Assembly (NCBI RefSeq): GCF_040529185.1
Contig: NZ_CP159510.1
Location: 2,046,001-2,110,000, forward strand
DNA: 64,000 bases
Direction: 5' to 3'
Source: Sporolactobacillus sp. Y61
Lineage (GTDB): Bacteria > Bacillota > Bacilli > Bacillales > Sporolactobacillaceae
A model generated the notes under the pieces. It was not told the DNA's origin. It searched no databases and worked only from the letters and a program-made list of their open reading frames with translations. The position numbers and the translations under genes were made by a program. Each line of letters begins with the position of its first letter. Within the stretch, counting starts at the first letter, position 1. Shown here in pieces: positions 58,501-64,000 of the stretch.

Positions 58501-59169
58501 GATGCCCGAAAGAAGGTTAAACTGATCAAACGGGCGATCGATGAACTTGGGACGATCAATGTTGGAGCCATTGAGGAATATGACCATGTACTTGAGCGTT
58601 ATCAGTTCCTTACAAACCAGCGGAATGATCTCCTTAAAGCCCGTGAAACTCTGGAACATGTGATGACAGAGATGGATCGTGAAGTAGCCAGACGCTTTTC
58701 CGAAACCTTTACGAAAATCCGCAGCCAGTTTCAGATGGTTTTTCAGGAACTTTTTGGCGGCGGACGTGCAGATCTGAAATTGATCGACCCGAACGATCTA
58801 CTTGAAAGCGGCATTGAAATATTTGCCGAGCCGCCGGGGAAAAAGCTCCAGCGGCTCTCCCTTCTCTCAGGTGGAGAACGGGCACTGACGGCGATTGCAC
58901 TTCTTTTTGCTATTCTCAAGATTCGCCCGGTACCGTTCTGCGTTCTGGATGAGGTGGAAGCGGCACTGGATGATGCCAATGTGGACCGATATGCCGAATT
59001 TCTTAAGAACTTTAGTTCCGAAACGCAATTTATTGTGGTGACGCACCGGCACGGTACGATGGAGCATGCTGATGTCCTTTATGGGGTGACCATGCAGGAG
59101 TCGGGCATCTCGAAACTGGTGTCTGTAAGATTGGAAAAAACGGATGAATTACTCCAGACCGGCGGGTAA
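55600..59169 (+). CDS. smc: Chromosome segregation ATPase SMC
   Basis: 1189 residues (1186 in B. subtilis). Condenses and segregates chromosomes as a homodimer with ScpAB. Walker A is GPNGSGKSNI (31-40). Two long coiled coils flank the hinge (ISGAVAELIRVDQAYQTAIEVALGG, split, and GGAMTGGSRKK). The C-terminal head carries the signature LSGGERALTAIALLFAIL and Walker B FCVLDEVEAALDDANV. ATG 55600 follows GGAGGAATC. It is co-transcribed with ftsY. Confidence 0.98.
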   Translation: MFLKRLDISGFKSFADKTSVTFVPGVTAVVGPNGSGKSNITEAIRWVLGEQSAKSLRGSKMEDIIFSGSDARKAVNMAEVTLTLDNRDQYIPLDYSEIVVTRRVFRSGESEFMLNRQNCRLKDIVDLFMDSGLGKEAYSVIGQGKIDEILNSKSEDKRKIFEEAAGVLKYKLRKQAAAKKLVDSEDNLNRVEDILHELKNRLDPLEKQASVAKDYLAKKAELKQVDVALLVYDIDRIHHSWTEKKKRVQDLNRRKSELEKTLHETEERFQTMRERLDHFDQSIDECQSKLAEAGENLEKILGRQHVLKERKRHTEGSSQDLKERIEQLTRQLKEEQEQYKKAETVFLEERAKMQRLNKSLKEKQTKYTDFDQNLDEQIEKVKAEYIDVLNQQASMRNETRYLNDQHASISHKRSLTDEQIHAASKRVQEAESGRQLAERKLKEATAEGDLLRKALDDADSALEQQHNRYTKQKHALEKITRFIDQAESKKEMLEALKEDYAGFYQGVRMVLKNRHRLQGISGAVAELIRVDQAYQTAIEVALGGSSQSVVVADEASGRRAIHFLRKNQAGRATFLPLSVMRPRFLPVNERRQLEKRSGFIGTADELVTCDAKYLTVIRHLLGSVIIAETLEQANQLAHVMGYKFRIVTLAGDVVSPGGAMTGGSRKKNGSGLIGRNSEIETIKNQLREMRTKVRELKAQFSELKNTLSSDELKRGKLADSLKKNDEKMQNLRSHLFEAGAEEKSSRDNYQLLTREHGDYAAEENKINARLNKIKRITAENEEKEQALTARINQLTETSHHRMSARSALEKEITALKVETASQNQIVIHQQETVKQMKAHVEELTASIDALRSSAEGVDADLSDQVLSEEKLRMEAERSKREKEHLAALLKERKAKRTADHSEIAGLESEMKRDRGKYDHLTQAFQNEKVALERLDVQLDHLLDALREDYEMTIDRARENYRLKIDPEDARKKVKLIKRAIDELGTINVGAIEEYDHVLERYQFLTNQRNDLLKARETLEHVMTEMDREVARRFSETFTKIRSQFQMVFQELFGGGRADLKLIDPNDLLESGIEIFAEPPGKKLQRLSLLSGGERALTAIALLFAILKIRPVPFCVLDEVEAALDDANVDRYAEFLKNFSSETQFIVVTHRHGTMEHADVLYGVTMQESGISKLVSVRLEKTDELLQTGG

Positions 59170-59209
59170 TGGCCGATACATACCGTCATTTTTTGAAGGG
59201 GGCAGAACT

Positions 59210-60205
59210 ATGAATTTTTTCACCAGGATGAAAGAGAAGATCAGCGGCGGAACGGAAACGGCAACAGAAAAATTCAGAGATGGGTTAAGTAAAACCAGAA
59301 AATCGTTTTCTGATAAAATGAATAACCTGGTCAAGAGATACAGGAAGGTTGATGAAGAATTTTTTGAAGAACTGGAAGATATCCTGATTGAATCGGATGT
59401 CGGCATGACGACGGTTCTTGATCTTGTCGAACAGCTGAAAGACGAAGCAAAAACAAGAAATATCAAAGAAACCGAAGAACTGAAAGAAGTTATTATTGAG
59501 ACGCTATCAGGTTTTCTGACCAAAAATAAAGAAGAGACAAAACTTCAGATGAACCCGGATGGATTAACCGTGATTTTGATGGTTGGCGTAAACGGTGCCG
59601 GTAAGACGACGACAATTGGCAAACTGGGCTACAGGCTCAAAAAAGAGGGGAAGACCGTTCTGCTGGCTGCAGCAGATACCTTTCGTGCCGGTGCCATTGA
59701 TCAGCTGAAGGTCTGGGGGGATCGCGCGCAGATTGATGTGATCAAACACCAGGAGGGAAGTGATCCCGCATCGGTCATTTATGATGCGATAAAAGCCGCA
59801 AAGTCACGTGGTACGGATGTGCTTCTCTGCGATACAGCCGGTCGTCTGCAAAATAAAGTCAATCTGATGAAAGAGCTGGAGAAGATTAAGCGTGTCATCG
59901 AAAGGGAGTGTCCCGGCGGACTGCAGGAAGTACTTCTCGTTCTTGATGCTACAACCGGCCAGAATGCGCTCAATCAGGCGAAACTTTTTAAAAAAGCTTC
60001 TAATGTTACGGGTATTGTACTTACAAAACTTGACGGGACGGCAAAGGGCGGCATCGTTCTCGGCATCCGCCATGAACTTGATATCCCTGTCAAACTGGTT
60101 GGTCTCGGAGAGAAAATGAATGATCTGCAGGTTTTTGATGCTGATGCCTTTCTCTATGGAATATTCTCAGATCTTTTTAATACACCGGATGTAAAAGAAA
60201 AGTGA
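59210..60205 (+). CDS. ftsY: Signal recognition particle receptor FtsY
   Basis: 331 residues (329 in B. subtilis). SRP-type GTPase that docks ribosomes at the membrane. The short N-terminal region is basic (MNFFTRMKEKISGG), followed by the N domain and the G domain with G1 GVNGAGKTTT (126-135), the DTAGRLQNKVNLMKEL segment and TKLDGTAKGG. ATG 59210 follows GAAGGGGGC. The frame that opens earlier overlaps smc and is not used. ylxM and ffh follow with their own promoter. Confidence 0.97.
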   Translation: MNFFTRMKEKISGGTETATEKFRDGLSKTRKSFSDKMNNLVKRYRKVDEEFFEELEDILIESDVGMTTVLDLVEQLKDEAKTRNIKETEELKEVIIETLSGFLTKNKEETKLQMNPDGLTVILMVGVNGAGKTTTIGKLGYRLKKEGKTVLLAAADTFRAGAIDQLKVWGDRAQIDVIKHQEGSDPASVIYDAIKAAKSRGTDVLLCDTAGRLQNKVNLMKELEKIKRVIERECPGGLQEVLLVLDATTGQNALNQAKLFKKASNVTGIVLTKLDGTAKGGIVLGIRHELDIPVKLVGLGEKMNDLQVFDADAFLYGIFSDLFNTPDVKEK

Positions 60206-60222
60206 ACTGTTAAGATAAAAAC

Positions 60223-60277
60223 TTGACAGTGTGGGCAGGTTTCTGTATGATGAGTCTGTAAAGGAAAAGCCTTTACA
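60223..60277 (+). promoter_or_regulatory. Promoter of ylxM-ffh with a hairpin at the transcript start
   Basis: TTGACA (60223-60228) and TATGAT (60246-60251), spacer 17. Right after the -10, TGTAAAGG (60257-60264) pairs with CCTTTACA (60270-60277) around AAAAG; this would form a hairpin at the very 5' end of the mRNA, or act as an operator. Confidence 0.8.
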
Positions 60278-60294
60278 CTTAAGGGGATTTTACT

Positions 60295-60630
60295 ATGCTT
60301 GAGAAGGTTTTACGAGTCAATGCCCTATATGATTTTTATCAGCCGCTTCTCACCCCTAAACAACAGGAATACCTGGACCTTTATTATCTCAATGATCTTT
60401 CGCTGGGTGAAATTGCCGAGAGATGCCAGGTTACCAGACAGGCAGTATATGATAACCTGAAACGGGCGGAACACGCACTGGAAGCCTTCGAAGAAAAATT
60501 GGGGCTTTTCCGGAAGTACCAGTCACGACAGTCTTTAATCCGGGAATTACGTACGGAAGCAGGCAAGATGGACAGTGATGATCGCCGGATAGTAGATTCG
60601 GTTCTCGACCGGATGGAGAAATTGGATTAG
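60295..60630 (+). CDS. ylxM: SRP-associated regulatory protein YlxM
   Basis: 111 residues (110 in B. subtilis). Sigma-70 region 4-like helix-turn-helix ([25 protein letters not shown], split) with [22 protein letters not shown] before it. Relatives bind SRP RNA or protein and help protein targeting. ATG 60295 follows AAGGGGA. It is paired with ffh, 12 bases downstream. Confidence 0.95.
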   Translation: MLEKVLRVNALYDFYQPLLTPKQQEYLDLYYLNDLSLGEIAERCQVTRQAVYDNLKRAEHALEAFEEKLGLFRKYQSRQSLIRELRTEAGKMDSDDRRIVDSVLDRMEKLD

Positions 60631-60642
60631 GAAGTGAGAAGA

Positions 60643-61992
60643 ATGGCATTTGAAGGTCTGTCTGAAAGACTACAGGCAACGATGAAGAAAATCCGTGGCA
60701 AAGGTAAAGTCTCCGAATCTGATGTAAAGCAGATGGGACGGGAAATCCGTCTGGCTCTTCTTGAAGCCGATGTTAATTTCAAGGTTGTTAAATCCTTTGT
60801 TAAACGTGTTCAGGAACGGGCAATTGGTCAGGAAGTGCTGAAAAGTCTGACACCCGGTCAACAGGTCATCAAAGTGGTTAAAGAAGAATTAACTGCACTG
60901 ATGGGCGGTGAACAGACAAAATTTAATTTTGCATTGAAGCCGCCTACGGTTGTCTTGTTTGCCGGGCTGCAGGGTGCCGGTAAAACGACATCCGCTGCCA
61001 AGCTGGCAAATTATCTTCGCAAGTCGAATAATAAGAAACCGCTGATGATCGCTGCCGATATTTATCGCCCTGCTGCGATTAAACAATTGCAGACTTTAGG
61101 CAGTCAGCTGAATATCCCTGTCTTTTCGCTGGGCGATCAGGTCAATCCTGTTGATATTGTCCGCAGGGGACTTGAGGAGGCCGGTAAAGAGCACAACGAT
61201 CTTGTCCTGATTGATACTGCCGGCCGGCTTCATATTGACGACACGCTGATGGATGAACTGGAAAAGATTAAGGCTGTCAGTCATCCGGATGAAGTTTTTC
61301 TTGTCGTTGATGCAATGACCGGACAGGATGCCGTCAATGTTGCCTCCGCATTCAATGAGCGTCTTGATCTCACAGGGGTTATCATGACGAAACTGGATGG
61401 GGATACACGCGGCGGAGCTGCTTTATCGATCCGCTCAGTGACTGGAACGCCGATTAAATTTGTCGGTACGGGTGAAAAGATGGATGCCCTTGAACCTTTC
61501 CACCCGGATCGAATGGCCTCCCGCATTCTTGGTATGGGTGATGTTCTCTCCCTGATTGAGAAGGCACAGGCCAACGTCGATCAGGAAAAGGCCAAAGAGA
61601 TGGAGGAGAAAATTCTGTCCGTCAGCTTTACATTGGATGATTTCCTTGATCAGATCGGTCAGGTCCGTAATATGGGACCGATTCAGGATCTGCTTGCCAT
61701 GATGCCCGGAGCAAACAAGTTCAAGGGTATGAAGAATATGCAGATTGATGATAAAAAAATTGATCAGGTTGAAGCTATTATCCGGTCCATGACCGTTCAG
61801 GAAAAAAATGATCCTGATATGATCAATGCCAGCCGGAGGAAACGGATCGCTCTTGGCAGCGGGACTTCTATCGCCGACGTGAACAGGCTGCTTAAACAAT
61901 TCAAAGACATGAAACGCATGATGAAGCAGTTCATGGGCAGCGGCGGCAAGGGCAGGAAGCGTCGGAATCCCTTTAATCTGCCGTTTACGTAA
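60643..61992 (+). CDS. ffh: Signal recognition particle protein Ffh
   Basis: 449 residues (446 in B. subtilis). GTPase that binds signal peptides and SRP RNA. G1 is GLQGAGKTTSA (108-118), with DTAGRLHIDDTLMDEL and TKLDGDTRGGA. The methionine-rich M domain (about 297-449) ends in KRMMKQFMGSGGKGRKRR, including the RNA-binding IALGSGTSIADVNRLLKQF. ATG 60643 after AGGAAGTGAG gives MAFEGLSERL; a start nine bases earlier is possible. Confidence 0.97.
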   Translation: MAFEGLSERLQATMKKIRGKGKVSESDVKQMGREIRLALLEADVNFKVVKSFVKRVQERAIGQEVLKSLTPGQQVIKVVKEELTALMGGEQTKFNFALKPPTVVLFAGLQGAGKTTSAAKLANYLRKSNNKKPLMIAADIYRPAAIKQLQTLGSQLNIPVFSLGDQVNPVDIVRRGLEEAGKEHNDLVLIDTAGRLHIDDTLMDELEKIKAVSHPDEVFLVVDAMTGQDAVNVASAFNERLDLTGVIMTKLDGDTRGGAALSIRSVTGTPIKFVGTGEKMDALEPFHPDRMASRILGMGDVLSLIEKAQANVDQEKAKEMEEKILSVSFTLDDFLDQIGQVRNMGPIQDLLAMMPGANKFKGMKNMQIDDKKIDQVEAIIRSMTVQEKNDPDMINASRRKRIALGSGTSIADVNRLLKQFKDMKRMMKQFMGSGGKGRKRRNPFNLPFT

Positions 61993-62046
61993 GCATTACG
62001 GCAGGGAATACAGCAAAACAGTAAACTTTCAGGAAGGTGTTTATTT

Positions 62047-62319
62047 ATGTCAGTTAAAATTCGTCTGAAACGTATGGGAGCAAAAAAACGTCCATTTTAC
62101 AGAGTCGTTGTTGCCGATTCACGTGCGCCGCGTGACGGCCGTTTTATCGAAGAAATTGGAACTTATAATCCGGTATCCACACCCAAGGCTTTTGATGTGG
62201 ACGAGGAGAAAGCACTGGACTGGCTGAAGAAAGGTGCACAGCCATCCGACACGGTCCGTAATCTCTTCTCCAGGAAGGGACTTATGGAGAAATTTCATCA
62301 TGCTAAATTCCAGAGATAA
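62047..62319 (+). CDS. rpsP: 30S ribosomal protein S16
   Basis: 90 residues, [21 protein letters not shown] and [15 protein letters not shown] being diagnostic. GGAAGGTG precedes ATG 62047. In B. subtilis khpA (ylqC) and ylqD lie between rpsP and rimM; neither is here, only a long hairpin. Confidence 0.98.
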   Translation: MSVKIRLKRMGAKKRPFYRVVVADSRAPRDGRFIEEIGTYNPVSTPKAFDVDEEKALDWLKKGAQPSDTVRNLFSRKGLMEKFHHAKFQR

Positions 62320-62354
62320 ACACTGTGACGGGAGTTATCTCTGAATATGTACCA

Positions 62355-62394
62355 GTGAAAAAGAGAAGGGGGACAGTTCCCTTCTCTTTTTCAC
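62355..62394. terminator. Long symmetrical hairpin between rpsP and rimM
   Basis: GTGAAAAAGAGAAGGGG (62355-62371) pairs over 17 positions with TCCCTTCTCTTTTTCAC (62378-62394), loop GACAGT. A T5 tract in the right arm and A5 in the left make a terminator possible on either strand. It could also be a small repeat-type palindrome. Confidence 0.55.
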
Positions 62395-62420
62395 TATATA
62401 CCAGGCAAGGAGGAATGATT

Positions 62421-62945
62421 GTGACACATTGGCAATATGTCGGTAAAATTGTCAATACACGGGGCATAAAGGGGGAGGTTAAAGTGATCAGCGTTACTGA
62501 TTTTCCGGATGAACGTTTTGCCACAGGTGCACTTTTATATGTGCATGATGAGAAAACCAGCACGTATCACCCCCTGACAGTGACCGGCTTTACCAGACGG
62601 AAGACGTTCGACTGTCTGACGTTTAAGGATTATGATTCAATTAATGCTGTAGAAAAATATAAAGGATGTTCCCTGTATGTGCCTCGTGAGCAGCTTTCTG
62701 AGCTGGAAGAGGGATCCTACTATTATTATCAGATCATCGGTGCACAGGTGATGACAGATACCGGAACGCGCCTTGGCAGGATAAAAGAAATATTATCACC
62801 AGGCGCAAATGACGTCTGGGTTGTGGAAACTGAAGGAAAAGATCTGCTGATCCCTTATATCAAAGATGTTGTCAAAGCCGTTGATACCGAAAAGAAACAG
62901 GTAACCATTCATTTAATACCGGGGCTGATCGATCATGAAGATTGA
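62421..62945 (+). CDS. rimM: 16S rRNA processing protein RimM
   Basis: 174 residues. Binds S19 during 30S maturation. The RimM N-domain ([28 protein letters not shown], split) and the PRC-barrel ([26 protein letters not shown], split; [14 protein letters not shown]) are clear. GTG 62421 is seven bases from AAGGAGG; ATG 62415 is too close to it. It overlaps trmD by 11 bases. Confidence 0.95.
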   Translation: MTHWQYVGKIVNTRGIKGEVKVISVTDFPDERFATGALLYVHDEKTSTYHPLTVTGFTRRKTFDCLTFKDYDSINAVEKYKGCSLYVPREQLSELEEGSYYYYQIIGAQVMTDTGTRLGRIKEILSPGANDVWVVETEGKDLLIPYIKDVVKAVDTEKKQVTIHLIPGLIDHED

Positions 62946-63665
62946 CATACTTTCCCTTTTTCCGGATATGTTCAGCGGGGTACTGTCCGAGTCTATTTTA
63001 GGACGGGCCGCTGAAAGAGGAGCAGTTTCTTACCATATCACAGATTTCAGGGATTATACGAAAAATAAGCATCGTAAAGTTGACGATTATCCCTTTGGCG
63101 GGGGGCAGGAATGGTTCTTATGCCTCAGCCTCTGTTTGACGCCGCTAAATCGGTCAGCACTGAAGGAGGCGGAGCGTCGCGTGTCATCCTCACCTCTGCA
63201 CAGGGTAAACCTTTTCGACAGAAGGATGCCATCGATCTTTCCGGAGAAAAACACCTTGTTTTTATCTGTGGGCACTATGAGGGGGTTGATGAACGGGTCG
63301 CCCGTTGCCTGGTCACGGATGAATTTTCCATTGGTGATTTTGTGATGACAGGAGGAGAACTGGCGGCGATGTCGATGATCGACAGCATCGTCAGGCTTCT
63401 TCCGGGAGTACTCGGCAATGACACATCCGCCTTAACGGATTCTTTTTCCGATGGATTGCTGGAACATCCTCAATATACACGTCCGGCTGATTTCAGAGGG
63501 ATGAAAGTACCTGATGTCCTGCTGTCAGGAAACCATGAACGGATTGCCGAATGGCGTCATAAAGAATCCCTCAGAAGAACCTTCACACGCAGACCGGATC
63601 TGCTTAAGGGCAGGCCTTTGTCCGATCAGGAAAGGAAATGGCTGAGAGAATTTAAACAGGAATAA
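62935..63665 (+). CDS. trmD: tRNA (guanine37-N1)-methyltransferase TrmD, frameshifted in this sequence
   Basis: Methylates G37 to prevent ribosomal frameshifting. [25 protein letters not shown] and the knot region with SAM pocket ([31 protein letters not shown]) are present. The first frame breaks after DDYPFGG in the G6 run 63100-63105; one more G restores [18 protein letters not shown] in the downstream frame. The repaired protein is about 243 residues, the same as B. subtilis TrmD, which is essential. A base-calling error is very likely. Confidence 0.94.
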
Positions 63666-63679
63666 ATCCGCCGGTCTGC

Positions 63680-63709
63680 TTGCATATTCATGAAACAATA
63701 TGGTACTAT
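63680..63709 (+). promoter_or_regulatory. Predicted promoter of rplS
   Basis: TTGCAT (63680-63685) and TACTAT (63704-63709), spacer 18, just upstream of the L19 leader. Confidence 0.55.
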
Positions 63710-63715
63710 TAAATT

Positions 63716-63800
63716 CGTGGCATTTGTAAGTTGAATACGATGTTCCGCTGCAGTCAAAGGAGGCTGTAAGAGCATTTGTACGGAAGGAGGCCATTACTGT
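63716..63800 (+). ncRNA. Ribosomal protein L19 leader
   Basis: GTGGCATTTGTA... CGATGTTCCGCTGC ... AGAGCATTTGTACGGAAGGAGG fits the L19 leader known from Bacilli: two short hairpins and a conserved TACGGAAGGAGG that carries the Shine-Dalgarno of rplS. It allows L19 to control its own synthesis. Confidence 0.7.
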
Positions 63801-63801
63801 T

Positions 63802-64000
63802 ATGTCTAACGTGATTGATGAGATTACTAAAGAGCAGCTGCGTACCGATGTCCCGGATTTCAGACCCGGAGATACACTAAAGGTACACGTAAAAATCACC
63901 GAAGGAACACATGAACGTATACAGGTGTTCGAAGGTGTTGTCATTAAGCGTCACGGTACCGGAATAAGTGCGACATTTACCGTAAGAAAGATTTCTTATG
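63802..64000 (+). CDS. rplS: 50S ribosomal protein L19, 5' part
   Basis: 66 residues before the window ends. [32 protein letters not shown] and [27 protein letters not shown] (split) match L19. GGAAGGAGG precedes ATG 63802. It closes the rpsP-rimM-trmD-rplS group. Confidence 0.97.
   Translation, partial: MSNVIDEITKEQLRTDVPDFRPGDTLKVHVKITEGTHERIQVFEGVVIKRHGTGISATFTVRKISY

Overview
The window is a chromosomal segment of an endospore-forming, low- to mid-GC Bacillota (order Bacillales). The evidence is a Bacillus-like order of cell-division, sporulation and translation genes (ftsA-ftsZ-spoIIGA-sigE-sigG; ylmCDE-sepF-ylmGH-divIVA-ileS; pyr operon; rqcH to rplS), a 26-codon spoVM, a T-box on ileS, PyrR attenuators and a FapR operator. 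I cannot fix the genus. A Sporolactobacillus-like or related Bacillaceae lineage is a guess.

Layout. 1-5124: end of ftsA, ftsZ and the sporulation sigma-factor cluster. 5139-14731: a structured repeat, the ylm/sepF/divIVA cluster, T-box-ileS, ylyA, lspA and rluD. 14751-24040: de novo pyrimidine synthesis (pyrR, pyrB, carA, carB, pyrK, pyrD, pyrF, pyrE) with two PyrR attenuators; pyrP and pyrC are not in their usual places. 24041-32789: an accessory stretch with a large GT-C-type membrane glycosyltransferase, a two-component system, an orphan riboswitch-like RNA, a TetR regulator facing a tiny membrane protein, a group II intron 5' fragment and two stand-alone genes. 32790-64000: a conserved housekeeping run (rqcH, yloC, gmk, rpoZ, coaBC, priA, fmt, rsmB, prpC, prkC, rsgA, thiN, spoVM, rpmB, yloU, sdaAB/AA, recG, fapR, fabD, fabG, acpP, rnc, smc, ftsY, ylxM, ffh, rpsP, rimM, trmD, rplS).

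Two features stand out. First, a dispersed RNA-like element of about 155 bp occurs three times (5139-5350 minus, 24212-24370 plus, 36449-36605 plus), with base-pair covariation between copies and an extra hairpin in one. Second, at ylmC and ylyA an intrinsic terminator doubles as the translation-initiation region: its 3' arm is the Shine-Dalgarno sequence, and at ylyA the start codon lies in the T-tract.

Caution: nine single-base frameshifts (ftsA, ftsZ, spoIIGA, pyrR, pyrB, carB twice, tetR, trmD) all sit in G or C runs, and eight are one-base losses. Several of these genes are essential, so these are almost certainly sequencing errors rather than pseudogenes. I treat the genes as intact. 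No tRNA, rRNA, CRISPR array, prophage or complete transposon was seen.
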